Assembly: GCA_017893485.1 (NCBI GenBank) | Contig: CM030366.1 | Span: forward strand, 73,413,227-73,477,226 | DNA: 64,000 nt | From: Hemerocallis citrina | Taxonomy: Eukaryota; Streptophyta; Magnoliopsida; Asparagales; Asphodelaceae | Direction of reading: 5' to 3' | Part shown: positions 11,592 to 23,915 of the stretch, one piece after another | Layout: every line of letters begins with the position of its first letter | Numbering within the stretch: the stretch's first letter is position 1 | Translations under genes and position numbers: made by a program | The notes under the pieces: model-generated | What the model was told of the DNA's origin: nothing | The model's database searches: none | The model's input: the letters and a program-made list of their open reading frames with translations, nothing else

Positions 11592-12170
11592 TTATTTCTT
11601 TCTAGCCAAAGAATCTAGGTTGTAGCAGCAATCACGATATACCAATCTTCTCTCAAGAGCGTCTCTCAGAAGCGAATTTTGGACCGGTGCACAAGTCCTC
11701 ATATAAGCTGGGATATTAATAGTGCCCAGAGCCCTAAGGACCTCTACGAGGACTGCTTTGCTTCTATGGCAAGCAAGAAATCGATGCTCCCTCGTTTCGG
11801 TGAATGAGTTGCAGAATCCACCGGAAGTATCAATATTCAGTTGGCGTTTGGTCAGGTTCTCACGAGTCAAAATCGCGTCATTAAGAACTAACCAAAGGAA
11901 GACTTTTACTTTGAGTGTGGCTTTAGCTTTCCATATAATAGCTGACCATTTCGGTTTACAACCTCTAAAATGTAGACGGTTATAAAGCGAGCGTACCGCG
12001 AAGGTACCATTTTTTCCAAGTTTCCAGACTTTCTTGTCTGGTCCCTGTGAACATTTCACTCCTGAGTTGGTGATATGAGCTTGAAGATCCTTAAGCATGT
12101 GTTGGGACTCTTGGTCAAATGTAATTTTAAAGGTATGTTTGCAAGAGTTTCTTTTCCAAGTGTCGGCCAT
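11592..12170 (-). pseudogene. LINE fragment: zinc-binding C-terminal region of a reverse transcriptase protein
   Basis: A 192-codon minus-strand frame matches the C-terminal 'zf-RVT' region of plant LINE ORF2 proteins: KVWKLGKNGTFAVRSLYNRL, then WKAKATLKVKVFLWLVLNDAILT, then a degenerate Cys/His cluster (FCNSFTETREHRFLACHRS). It corresponds to the same region in the LINE at 22820-24967 (SGSYTVKSFYKFL, PLKVKINSWLALNN). The RT domain itself is missing and I see no poly-A or target duplication. It is an old fragment. The open frame is likely preserved by chance. Confidence 0.7.
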
Positions 12171-13790
12171 CGTGCAATGATGGTTTTTGGCAATGGCTTT
12201 TCCTAGAAGCCCTACAGAAATATTGAAATTCCATGAGTTCCCACAAACGTTATTCCCATATTAGTACATGTATTATTGTATCCACCGAAAAGTTATTAAA
12301 CCGTGATTAATTTGAGTTTCAAGTGCAACATTATGAATATTCCGATAATTAAACAAAGTTTGGAGATTAAATCTTTAAGTACCGATAATCAAGAATTAAA
12401 GAAGATTACAAGAGAAATTAGTAGAAATACTATCTTGAAAGAATGAGACCCTTCTAGTAAAGTTGGTTTAATGGATCAAAATATTCATTACGATGCACTT
12501 GAACCTCTAGCTGATCACTTTGAAGATGATATAGAAATTAATTTGGCATTATCAATTTGTAGGGAGCTTATTATGAAATTTCTATATTTTGTGGGGGCAC
12601 TTGTCTGGAAAAAGCCTAATTTTGAAATGAAAAATGTTGCAAATTCGGAGGGCTTTTGAATCAATAGACAATTTAAGATGAAAATGACAAATAAACCCTC
12701 AAAAATTGTAAAGTTTAAAATTTTCTACGTATCATATCTTTCGATTTTTACGGGGCTACTTATTATGCCTCATCGACACATTAACACTAAAGTAATAAAG
12801 TGTTGATGGAATTCCATTTCACATTGGCAAAGATAACAATGTGGCAATATGGAAGCACGCTTCTTTGCTTAGTGATTGCACTCATCATTAAGGAATCAGT
12901 AATACTTCTCATTAGAAATGCTGACGCTCTACGATGGTTGTTGGCAATGGCTTTTCCCCAGAAGCCCCCATAAATATTGAAATCCCATATGAGTTCCCAA
13001 AATTGCTATTTCCATATTAGTCCATGCATGGCTTATACACTTGAAAAAGTGAACCATGATCAATTTGAATTCCAACCGCAACATTACAAAAATTTGATCC
13101 ACCAAATTAATTTCGAGACAATCCTAAGTCGAATGATATATAAGATAGATAAATAAGATTACAAGCGTATAAAGGCAATCTTGATAGAATGAGCTGATGA
13201 TATGAAATTTTTATGATGTTGCAATTGAAGCTCTAACTCACCACATTTGGTGTTTGATCGAGGGACTAATTTGAAAATTAGTAATTTTGTCAGGAGCTTA
13301 TTTTGAAGTTGGTTGGTCCAATGAATCATACTTTCATGATGTTGCAGATATTCAAATTCCATATAAGTTCCCATAAACGTTATTTTCGTATTGGTCCTTG
13401 TACGGGCTTATACACTTTAAAAACTGATTAAACATGATCAATTTAAGTTCCAATTGCAACATTATGAAAAATTCGATTCATTGACCTAAATTTCGAAGTA
13501 AAATGATCTATAACTAAATAATATTTACAAGAGTAGAAAGACTGCATTGACAGATGAGACCTTCCACGAAAGTGTGTTGGTCCGATGAATCAGATGAATC
13601 AGATGAATCAGAATTTTCATGATGCTACAATTGAAGCACTGGACTAGTTGATTGCTTTCAGTATTTTATCAAGGGACAATTATGAAATCAGGAGTTTATT
13701 GGGAACTTATTATGAAATATCTATATTTTTAGGGGCACTTGTTTGGAAAAAGTCCATTTTAATAAGAAAAAGAAAAGAAAAAGAAAAGGG
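12171..13790. repeat. Diverged 0.4-0.8-kb repeats, no gene
   Basis: The phrases 'ggcaatggcttttcc...agaagcc', 'gagttccca...attagtccatg' and 'gatcaattt-agttccaa-tgcaacatta' recur beginning near 12180, 12940 and 13350. A 'tgaaatttctatatttt...ggggcacttg' phrase occurs near 12571 and 13704. I see three heavily diverged copies of one non-coding unit of unknown family. Confidence 0.55.
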
Positions 13791-13959
13791 TAAACTTCAC
13801 TGAATACTACCCAATTTTTTGCCAATTTGCAAATAATTCTACCAAATTTTTATCTTCAAGGATGACTCTATCATAGATAAAAAAAATGTTGAGATTCACC
13901 CTACTATTGGCTGACACAGACAAATTTTTCCTTAAAAAGGAGATTTCACCATTTTTTAT

Positions 13960-14570
13960 AAAATTATATATTTAAGTCCTTTTATACTTAACTAACAAAT
14001 AAAGGGTATTTTAGGTAAAAATAGAAACATTTTTCCATGAAATGGAGATTTCACCAACTTTTATAAAATTATATATTTAAGTCCCTTTATACTTAACTAA
14101 CAAATAAGGGGTATTTTAGGTAAAAGTAGAAACATATAAAAATTAGTTTATAGAGATTTTGGATGGAGTATGATGAATCACAAAAAAATAATTTAGTGGC
14201 TTATCTTATTATAGGGTCATCCGCAAAAAAAGGGGGGGTCGAGTTATCTGTAAATTAGTAAAATTGAATAAGGTTCAGTGAAATATATCCATAAAAAATG
14301 TAAATAAAAATTAATTTATAGAGATTTTGGATGAAGCATGATGAATCGCAAAAAAATAATTTAGTGGCTTATCTTATAATAATTGCAAAAAAATAATTTA
14401 TAGAGATTTTGGATGAAGTATGATGAATTGCAAAAAAAAATAATTTAGTGGCTTATCTTATAATAATCGCAAAAAAATAATAATTTAGTGGCTTATCTTA
14501 TAATAATCGAAAAAAATAATTTATAGAGATTTTGGATGAAGTATGATGAATCTAAAAAAAAATTAATTTA
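13960..14570. repeat. AT-rich short tandem repeats
   Basis: An 80-90-bp phrase (gagatttcacc...ttataaaattatatatttaagtcc) occurs twice (13962, 14045). A second unit, 'agagattttggatgaagtatgatgaat' followed by 'aataatttagtggcttatctta', occurs about five times between 14152 and 14578. The last copy is split by the Helitron at 14579. Confidence 0.75.
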
Positions 14571-14578
14571 GTGGCTTA

Positions 14579-15103
14579 TATATATAATAAAACACAAAGA
14601 AAGATATCAAGTGGCTCTCATTCAATAGGGTTGAAATTAATGGTCCAGATCTAACCTCACAAAATATATTTTCCCGTCCAAAAATGTCCCCCAAAACTCA
14701 AATTCAAATTCCCTCAAAACAACTCCTTTATTTATTTATTTATTTTTCTCTCTCTCTCTTTATTTACTTAGAAATTTATGTTTTCAGATTTCAGGTTTGT
14801 AAATTTTCAGATTTTTTATGTATTTTTTATTGCTCACATGTTACATTGAAAATAACAAATATCTCATCAAGAGTTAAATTTCATCATTTTTCACACTCAA
14901 AGTTCTAAGAACTTAAATTTTACATCTCCATTTATAATTGTTTTTCAACATATACTAATGAAAACAATGACATTTATTTACAACTAATTATTGTTTTAGT
15001 ATTCAAACTCAAGCTACATAATTGTTGTTTTACTATTTACAAGAATTTCATATGCTGTATCGTTCCGAAGACGTGCTACGCACGTGTCCACGGGCAAATC
15101 TAG
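14579..15103 (+). mobile_element. 525-bp non-autonomous Helitron
   Basis: The 5' end is TATATATAATAAAACACAAAG; the related copy at 37354 begins TCTATATAATAAAACAC, so the canonical TC has probably mutated to TA here. The 3' end is a GC palindrome-rich stretch (acgtgctacgcacgt) followed by CACGGGCAAATCTAG. The flanks re-join to the local tandem repeat: 'gtggctta' before and 'tctcattataataattgc' after match the uninterrupted unit 'gtggcttatcttataataattgc', so it entered between A and T with no duplication, as Helitrons do. It has no coding capacity. Confidence 0.8.
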
Positions 15104-15143
15104 TCTCATTATAATAATTGCAAAAAAATATTTTGAATTTTAT

Positions 15144-15147
15144 AAAA
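15144..15147 (-). terminator. Pol III terminator of the tRNA gene
   Basis: On the minus strand a TTTT run follows the last base of the tRNA directly. It is short but adequate as an RNA polymerase III stop signal. Confidence 0.6.
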
Positions 15148-15220
15148 CGACTCCGCTGGGGATCGAACCCAGAATCTCTGGTTTCGTAGACCAGCGCCTT
15201 ATCCATTGGGCCACGGAGTC
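15148..15220 (-). tRNA. tRNA-Arg (anticodon ACG)
   Basis: A 73-nt cloverleaf on the minus strand. The acceptor arm is GACTCCG with CGGAGTC plus discriminator G. The D-arm region contains TGGCCCAATGG (A box), and the anticodon arm is CTGGT-CTACGAA-ACCAG with anticodon ACG (read as ICG, decoding CGU/CGC/CGA). The T arm contains GGTTCGATCCC (B box). There is no intron and no encoded CCA, as expected of a nuclear gene. The upstream minus-strand sequence has CAACAACA just before the 5' end, like the CAA initiation context of plant tRNA genes. It lies about 210 bp from, and divergent to, the SC35 start codon. Confidence 0.95.
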
Positions 15221-15397
15221 GCTGTTGTTGTCCAAAAAAGAGTAATATAATTATTGTATTATAGTTTCATAAGGGTAATTATATAGGCAGAACAGGGTCA
15301 TTTCAGAGAATATATCTCCTCTTCTTTTATTCTTCTACATTTGGCTGACTCCCGAAATTCGTGCTATCTTCTTCTTTCTTCCTTTCTCGCTCTTCCG

Positions 15398-15412
15398 AAA
15401 CCCTAACCCTAA
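15398..15412 (+). promoter_or_regulatory. Telo-box in the SC35 leader
   Basis: AAACCCTAACCCTAA, a doubled telo-box, 18 bases before the ATG and within a pyrimidine-rich leader (15310-15395). Such boxes are common in 5' regions of plant genes for translation and RNA-processing proteins expressed in dividing cells. Confidence 0.65.
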
Positions 15413-15430
15413 TCTTCTAAACCTCCAGTA

Positions 15431-18400
15431 ATGTCGCACTTCGGTCGATCCGGCCCTCCCGATATCAAAGACACTTTCTCCCTCCTCGTCCTCAACATCA
15501 CATTCCGTAATTTCCCCTCAAAAAACAAAATTTATTTTTTTTAAAGAAAAAATTATTTAATAAAAATAATCTCTCAAAATTTTCTGATAGCTTCTTGACG
15601 TCTTGCAGGAACCACTGCCGACGATCTCTTCCCTCTCTTCGACAAGTACGGCAAGGTCGTAGACATCTTCATCCCTAGGGATCGCAGGTATTGATACAAA
15701 AAATCGCCGTTTATTTTTTGATTTCTTGATTTTAGGGTTTTTTTTTTTTTTTTAAAAAGTTTCTTTTGAATGAAAATGGAAGGACTGGAGAGTCGCGGGG
15801 GTTTGCGTTTGTGAGGTACAAGTATGCGGATGAGGCACAGAAAGCTGTTGACAAACTTGATGGTAATTGATTTCTAATATTTGATAAAAAAAATTGTTGT
15901 ATTTTTGGTTAGTTGGATGTTTAGATTTGTGATGATTACGTTTTTTGTTTGTAGGGAGGACTGTGGATGGGAGAGATATCATGGTGCAGTTTGCCAAGTA
16001 TGGGCCCAATGCTGAACCGATGTAAGTTACATTCTTCTTGTCGGAAGTGAATGTATTTGTTGGATGTGGGTAGCGTATTTATAGAGTTGATGCTTCACAC
16101 CGAGGCAGGATATACATCGAGCGTACTAGGTACCAGATTTGGTAATAGAAATGATTACAAAGTATATAATTGTACGGATGTTGTTCTAGCGAAAATAGTT
16201 ATAATTGTGTAAAGTTGAGAACTTGTAATTTTATACACTTATTTTAGAGTTTCTTATGTTGCACTCAATTAAGGATTATAGTAAACAATGAAGTGATTTT
16301 TTATGATTTGGTTAATCAATAAAATCAATCAGGAATGTTATGGACCCTACTCCCTCGCTCCCCATTTATAATCTCTTAACAAATGGACAAATTCCTCTTT
16401 CATTTTCATTCTCTCTCATTTGAGCCTTCTTATTTTTTTGTGCCAGCTTTGTGAATCTTTACTGACATTGGTTACTCTTGAGGACCATTTCAAATGAGGA
16501 AAGTTCGAGGGAATAGATAAGTTGGTTCTAATTATTTTTTGGTGTTTTTTGACTTTTCTTCGTACGTGTCAGCCAATCGTGTCTTCTCTCTCGAATTCCT
16601 CCTTGATGACAGTCACAGCCTTTAGTAATGATCAATGACCGATGGAGAAGCTAGACCACCATCAAAATCTAATACCTAGGTTTCTCTTGTAGTAATTTAC
16701 CTTTTTGTTATTATTTAATGTTAACCACCTTGTTTGTCTCTTTGGGTACCTCACGCCTCAGGTAATGTTTGGCTTTATCTTTTGGTCTTACCTTTAAAAT
16801 TCTGGTGGGCATAGTGTTCTCCAACCTCTCCTGATTATGATGATTGGTGTTGGATATGAAAGAAGACCATTTCCACCCTTCCAAGAAAATTTGCAATCTT
16901 TTACTCTTGGCTGTAAATAATTGCATCGGTTCAAAATTCACCTTGCTGTCTTTTGTCTGTTGACACGTTAAACTTCAAATATATAATATAATTATTTTCT
17001 GCTAATAATGATCTATCAGCATGGGCACTTTTGACTTCGTTGGTAGATGGAATAAATTGTGACAGCTTTCCTATATTTCTACTACCTGGGTTCTTATAAA
17101 GAGGTTTGTTGATGTTCTCATTTCTAAGTAGGAAAGGTATCAACGGGTAAATGAAAGTTCTAATCTACCAAACAATGACAGTGAATGAAGGGAAGTTTAA
17201 TCCTTCATGACGTGGGAAGATTGATTTAAATTGCTTGTCTAAGTTAGTCTATAATTAATACGTCTGACTTAGTGTAACACGATAATAATCTCCATCTTCC
17301 TCTTTTTTCTTTCCTATTTCTTTGTTGTTCTACTTATACAGTCGAGGAGTTCAACTAGCTAACAAATAACTCACTCCTAATATGTTCCTATGGTTTAATT
17401 TTGAACAACCAGATATTTATCAATTGTATGCGTAGTTTGAATATAGAAGGCAGATAAGATGGCAGAATATTTGAATGTTTATTTGAAATCTCAAATAGTT
17501 ATCCAGACATACAATGTTCATTTCCATGTTTCTTCTACCAATTTATATACAGTAATACCTGTAAGGACTGATCGACGTAAGCCTAGATTTGATGTCAGGT
17601 TTAGTATCCAAACATATTCTTGTTTGTGTAAGATCTTCTGTGTTGATAATATACACATCCGGAGAATAGTGCATTCCTTGATCATAACTATAATGCATGA
17701 CTAGTAGTTTTGTGTTAGTGATACAAAGTCGCATTCAACTTATGATCTTGGCAAAGGTTATTGAATCTCTCTTTTATTCCAGTTGTGTCAAACGGCCGGA
17801 GTCTAAATTTATACTTAAAATTGGTTTAATGGTTGGTTAAGTTAATCATACATACTGTTTGTCATGAACGGTATAGTTAAGATTTTATCAAAGTTTTAAA
17901 GCTCGGACTCGACTTGGCAAGGTGTTTCTTATCTCGGAAAGGAGATTTCGGAGGATATCTGGCGGAGATGGTATCATTCCGGGCATTCATATCGGACACT
18001 CAACAAACATATTTGGATTACTATTATAAAAAATTAGATTCTCTAGATGGCAGATGCTACCTATAATATAAAATTTTGTGTAATGCAGTAAATGCATAAT
18101 CCAAGCACAAAGGAGGTTTACAGAAATATAAGAGAATGCAATATATCTTTTCTTGCTTGAATTTTGCATACATTAGGAAAAGAATATATGTTAGAGACTT
18201 ATTTGGGATCACAATCATTGGGGAGAATAAATATTAGAGATATGAAACCTCATTTAGACTTATGGTCTGAAAGACTTACAAAAAATTAACGACAAAAATA
18301 GATAAAAAACAATTAAGCAAGTCTCTCTAATATAAGGTTTAGGGTTTGCTGGAGGGAATAGAATATAATATTTTACAGGTATGGGTAACGAGTCTAAAGA

Positions 18401-20882
18401 CCAGGGTTATTCCAAACCCTACAAAAAAAAAGTCTAAATAACAAAATATCGAGCTGTAATTTATTGTGCAAGATTTCTCTACCTTGACTGAGATCTTAGA
18501 AAAATTGTTCCAAATGAGATTTTTAATAAGCATAGGTTATCATCTCATTACCCTTGCCAAGAAGGGTTCTCGACCAAGATGGTCTACATTTAAAATAGTG
18601 AATTTTATGCATAATAACTCAAAAGAAATTATCATTAGGCTTAAAATGTCTGAAGATGTATATTGGTATCTTTTAGTTAATTAGTCCGGTAATGTTGGAT
18701 TAGGTTAATGTGTATTGGGTTTGAGACAAAGTTTGCAAAGAAAGGGAAACGAAAACAAATGGTAGGGTTGCATTCTGTTTAATCCTTACTTTGTAATCAC
18801 TGTTTTTCTGTAATGGGATGACCTCTATTTTCTTTTTATCCCCGTTTATCTTTTGAAACACTGGTTTGGGACTTAAATTTATGGTCTAAGTTGGGTTGGT
18901 TAACAGGTTTCGGACACAGCAGCATGGCTTGCATGGCTGATTTAAACAAATATCTTATAATGTTCAGTGAGGATTTGATTAGTTGGTGTTATTTTGGTAT
19001 TCTCAATTTCTCCAGTTGAGGGTTTTCGGTGAAATGGTAGGTAGAATTTTGCATTTTAGGCTCTTTTGTTTAAATTTAGGGTAAATAAGACTCACAATTA
19101 TCAATTAAACAATGTCTGGAATGTAGAGTCTGTAGAGTGTAGACTCTAGATTTTATTTTATTTTATTATTATTATTATTTTTTGACGAATGTAAAATTTA
19201 ATGACAATGTATTTCATAGAATGTAAGCATGGCTGTTTCTATCTACCCTTTTGTGTTATTCATAATTGGAAATTTAGCCCTAATTATTTGTTTATTGTTC
19301 ATCTATGTGCCATTCCTCAATTGACATGCTGAAATTGTTGTACTTTTTATATTGCGAGCTTCTGATAATTTTTTGTTATTGTTTTGTACTAATTTAGTTA
19401 TCATTCTATTTTTATATATTACCTGTTTGTAGTCGTAAAGGAAGAATTGTAGAGGACTTCACCAAGACAAAGAACTCTAGAAGCCGTAGCCCAAGGCGAA
19501 GGTATGATTATAGACTCACCGAATTTGAGTTTTTTCTACCAGGATATGTAGAGAATTTATTCCTTGTGAAAATTTACTTGTCAATTGTTTTTTCCGTATG
19601 TCATATATGAGGGCTCGTGTCAATTATGTCTATTGTCCATAACTCAAATGTTGGAATGATATGTAAACTGTATTTATTTTGCATAAGGAGCTGCATTTAC
19701 TTTCTTCAGATAATCTTTTTTTCTCTCTCTTAAGGTCTTCAATATAAACACACTTTAAAGAAGTTTGTATATATTGCAACTGCTGTATGACAGTGGTAAA
19801 GCCTCTTAGCAGTGGACAAGTGGACAAGTGGTCCGGGGGTTTCAGGCTACAGTATATACTCCAAAGTCCAAAATGTTTGTATGTATTCATGGGATCTCAA
19901 ATCCCACTTGCATCTGGCTATAGCCTACTTTTCAAAAGGGAAGAGTTTGTATGTATTCGTGTAGTGGAATGCCCTTGTGAAAATTTTGGGGGAATGCCAT
20001 ATCCCTATCTTCTCAATTCACATAGTTTATCTATTATTATTAAATATGGGCATCCGAGATTGTTATTTTTTATTGATCTAAGATCTGTGACTGACATGTC
20101 AAACTTCTATAAGCTAGCAAATGCAGAATGGGGGTCTCTTGCATCAGAGATCAATTCTTAATGAACATCTTAAAAGTTTTGCAATGTTATGTTTGTGTGT
20201 GTGTGCGCATGTGCATGCACATGCAGTTGATTGTTTTTTTATGAAGGCACTAGTTAGAAAAATAAGGTTATAGTGGGAATTGTTTGCATGTTTAATTGAT
20301 GATGTTGTTAAAAATATGATCAGATGTTCATATAAATATATTATTGACATTTGTTGCCTTTATACATATAATGCAACATTATTGCAGATCTGTTTTCCTA
20401 TTTTTTTTAATATGTTCTGTTTTCATATATCGCGAGGGTTACAGGGATAGAGATCATCGAAGGCCAAGCCGTAGTCGTAGTAGGGAAAGGTATAGCGAGA
20501 GGGAGAGAGATAGAGGTAGAGATTACCACCGCAGAAGTAGAAGCCGCAGTATCAGCCCTGACAAACGAAGAGGCCATGGGAGAAGAAGGGACGATGACCG
20601 AGGGAGAAGCAGGAGCCGTTCCCTTGATAGGTATGTCTCAAATCTTCTCAATTAGTCTTTCTGAGGATCCATTTTGCATTATGCTTATCTAATTTGATGA
20701 TTGTTTACAGTGCTTCTCCTGTCAGGCGACGTCTTAGTCCTCGAAGAAGCTCATCTCCTCGTAAAGAGAGATCTCCTCGTGATGAAAGCCCTGCAAAACA
20801 CAGCCCTGAGGAACGATCTCCACCTTCTCGAAGTGTTTCACCCCGTGGTCGTCGTACACCATCTTCCAACAGCTCAGACTAG
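15431..20882 (+). CDS. SC35: SC35-type serine/arginine-rich splicing factor, seven coding exons
   Basis: Coding exons: 15431-15506, 15609-15687, 15783-15862, 15955-16021, 19433-19501, 20445-20630 and 20711-20882. All introns are GT-AG and phases agree, giving 242 codons and a TAG stop. The product has one RNA-recognition motif, with RNP2 LLVLNI at residues 18-23 and RNP1 RGFAFVRY at 57-64, then an RS domain from about residue 115 rich in SR, RSRS and SPRR dipeptides. It begins MSHFGRSGPPDI, the conserved start of plant SC35. SC35 proteins bind exonic enhancers and recruit U1 and U2AF in nuclear speckles; RS phosphorylation controls this. Arabidopsis SC35 is about 300 residues, so the RS tail is shorter here. 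Intron 4 is 3.4 kb. The exon 6 acceptor at 20443-20444 (ttacag) is chosen because it keeps frame. Likely a functional host gene. Confidence 0.93.
16022..19432 (+). other. Long intron 4 of SC35
   Basis: A 3.4-kb intron between the end of the RNA-recognition motif and the RS-encoding exons, with donor gtaagt and acceptor tttgtag. It is T-rich with scattered short open frames that resemble no protein I know. I see no transposon ends inside it. Long introns at this site in SR genes often hold alternative or stop-containing exons, but none can be assigned from sequence alone. Confidence 0.7.
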
Positions 20883-22806
20883 GTTTTCTTTTTTTTTTTC
20901 TGTTCTTTTCTTTTTTAATTGGAGTAATTATTATTCTCCATTTTAATCCTGCAGTTCCATGCAATTTAGCTTAGCTCATCATATTTCATTTATTACTGCC
21001 TTTGCAGGATTCATGAATTTCTGTGGTCGGATTTGCTTATAAGTGCATTCTTCTGGTCACATTTTAAAGGGTGTCGAATCATGCAAGTAGCTTGGACTGC
21101 TTAAAGGTCTTAATTTTTCTTTGAAGTTGATGTTTGTTTCTCGTTTGTTAGCTATTTTAGTACCTTTGCCCCCTGTTTCCGGATTGTCGAGTCGGTTCTT
21201 TTGCTGGACTCTGTTCTACTTGTACCGTCTTCTCCTTGTTTCAGTTCTCTTTAATGAACTTGTCTTTGGTTAAGATAATATATAGCGTGGTTTTTGAACT
21301 AACTTATGGTAACATGATATCCTGCACTTTCTAGTGTGTACGAGAAATGAGTTATGGTAGCTGATACCAGCAGACAGCGAGATGATGCAAGTTAGTGACC
21401 TTGCTGTGCTGTTTGCCCTTTATGAGCATATTGCTGTTGGTGATGGTGGTGATGCTGTTGTTGATGATTTTCATTCTGTTGATGATGATAGTGGTGATGG
21501 TGGTGCTGATACTGAGTGATGCTCGGTTTGATCATTGTAGCAATATCAGTATTGACTTTTCCTTATTTACCACTGTTGATTAAACATATATATTGGTTAG
21601 GTTATCTATTATGATTTGTGACACTAACTCTTTTACATGATATCCTGCACTTTCTAGTTGTGTACGGGCTGTGAGTTTCTAGTAGCTGTTTTTCGGCAGT
21701 CAGATGATGCAATAGTGGCTTTGCAGATGGTGTTTGTCCTTGAGGGGGTGGTGGTGGTGGTGATGATGAATTGATGTTTATGATGGTGATGGTTTTGACG
21801 ATGAATTTCCATTCATTGATGTTGATGTTGGTGATGTTTAGTTTAGTGCTCCCAGCAATGTCTTGCTGTCCGCATCACATATATGGTTTTGTTTTTGCCT
21901 GAAACCAATTTTAGTAACATTTTGTGATTGGTAAGGGTTCTTTCCAACTTCCAGTGTTTGGTTTTTATTAATATTCTTTGTTCTCTGATATAATTCCCTT
22001 GATTTTGATTTTTGTTTTCGGAACTTTGGAATTAATAGCTGTAGCTGTAGCTGTGGACACCGTGCAGTCCTCCCTTTTCTCCTGCATGACCTCCCTATTC
22101 TCTCCTGCATGACGTGTATATGCAAAATAGCGAAATACTTCCAGTCTCTTTCTTATGATGCTCTTCTATTTGAAGTTAGTTGTTTTAACTATATGCCAGC
22201 AGTACCAGTATGGTATACTAATGGTGGAGCTAATCAGTTAGAAGTTTCTGTTATGAGGTTGTCTTTCAGAAATTATATTAATTTGAAGTTTCGTAGGGTG
22301 TTAAATTTTAAGTCCAACATGTAAAATTCATCCAGTGTAGCTTTGAAAGGACGAGGTGAATTCATAGAGCGGAACGTCACCAACTGGCCTACTGGCTGCA
22401 TGATGTTGCTGCTGCTGATGCTATTTGTAGCTGCAGTGAATAGGGTGGATAGGACCAGCTTTTTGAGGACTTTTGTTGATGGTGGTTAGGCTACTTCCAT
22501 CCTGATTAATCAGTGCCTCATTGCTGGGACATGATTTTCTCTAATTTTGTATGTGATTGATACTTTGGTGTCAAAAGTTTCAGTCTGAAACAAAAACAAT
22601 AACAAAAACTAGTTTGAGAAATTTAAGTGCAATTGTTATATAAAATTGTGCATTATTCAGCTTGTGATGCATTTTGGTACGTTCTGCATTCATTTGAGCT
22701 TTGCAATGGAAGAAACCTGTGGATACTTTCTAATTTGGTGTAAAATGTAAAACAGGCACAACAAGTACGGTGGGTTAACTGTGCTTCTTGATCTTCATGT
22801 TTTAAA
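20883..22806. other. SC35 3' flank and GAT-rich repeats, no gene
   Basis: The SC35 3' untranslated region probably runs to near 21270 (T-rich, 'tttaatgaact' type end); no sharp polyadenylation signal is evident. A phrase 'atgatatcctgcactttctagt-gtgtacg' occurs at about 21314 and 21637, each followed by runs of GATGATG/GGTGGTG-like trinucleotides (21440-21510, 21745-21840), indicating a diverged ~320-bp tandem duplication. The remaining open frames are low-complexity. 22807-22819 (ttttcagaagaag) is the left target duplication of the LINE. Confidence 0.6.
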
Positions 22807-22819
22807 TTTTCAGAAGAAG

Positions 22820-23915
22820 TCTCCAAAGCTAACGGTGGTTTGGGAGTCTTAAATCTTCGAGACCATAACCTAGCACTCTTAGGCAAATGGCTTTGGAGAT
22901 TCCATAAATCTTATCACTTGTCGTGGGTTCGGTGCATCAAGGAGTATTATTTCTCTTCCATCCCGTGGTGGGATTTTTGCTCATCAATCCATCGTTTAGC
23001 TTCCCCTTTTTGGAAAGAAGTCTGGAAGGTTGCTGCTGCATTTCACAAGAGTATTTATCGGTTATGTGCTGATGGTTCTAGGACCAAATTCTGGACCTTT
23101 CTTTGGTTGGGTAACACCAAACTTGCCTCGGCCTATCCACTACTTTTCAGTTTGGCAGCCATCCCGGATGCCACTGTAGCGGAATCTTTCTATTGGGTTA
23201 ATTCCACTAGGATTTGGAGCATCCGTTTTTCAGTTGAGTTGCCTCCCCCCTTAATATCCGACCTTCAATTGCTTATTGACTCCCTTAATCTTTTCGAGTG
23301 GAACCTTCGGAAGACATCGCTTGGCGATGGAGTGCCTCCGGGTCTTACACAGTTAAATCGTTTTATAAGTTCCTCAATTTCCGTGGTATTAAATTCCCCT
23401 CAGCCAATTTCATCTGGAACTCCTGTGTTCCTCTCAAGGTTAAGATCAACTCTTGGCTGGCCCTTAACAACAAATTTCTCACGGTCGAAGTGCTTAACAA
23501 AAGGAATTTAGCATGGGGACAACTCTGTCCCTTATGCTCGGAAGCCTCGGAAGATGATAATCACCTCTTTGTATGCTGCTCTTTCATCGTCCCTCTTTGG
23601 AAGATTGTGGCCCTGGCTTGGGTAAACCCGACCTTGCCTTCTAATCTGCTTTCCTGTTGGAAGACCCCCTCCTCGCCCCCGAAATTTCGAAAAGGATGGA
23701 ATCTATCGGTTCATATCATATTGTGGATCGTCTGGATGGAAAGAAACCGTACGTTGTTCACGCATAAAGCTTCCTCTATCTCTTCTCTGATAGAAGAGTT
23801 TTTATTTCTTTTTAAATTTTGGACTTCGCAGATTAAGCCCGAAAATAGAATATCATTTTACTGTCATCGTTTAGATGACTCCTTGCTTGTTCTTTCCAGA
23901 CTTGATGCTTTATGA
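22820..23915 (+). pseudogene. LINE ORF2 C-terminal remnant (RT end and zf-RVT)
   Basis: Frame 1 from 22822 encodes the RT C-terminal motif GGLGVLNLRDHNLALLGKW and continues to about 23290. Reading then shifts to the third frame for the zf-RVT region: WRWSASGSYTVKSFYKFL, VPLKVKINSWLALNNKFLT, the Cys/His cluster CPLCSEASEDDNHLFVCC, and HIILWIVWMERNRTLF, ending at 23915. The frame change near 23290-23330 is a frameshift mutation. Endonuclease, the RT catalytic core and ORF1 are absent because of 5' truncation, so it cannot mobilise itself. Confidence 0.85.

Noticed and set aside
21395..21583. Hydrophobic 62-codon frame as a small membrane protein
   Set aside because: It is produced by GATGATG/GGTGGTG repeats and lies in a diverged duplication without other gene signals.
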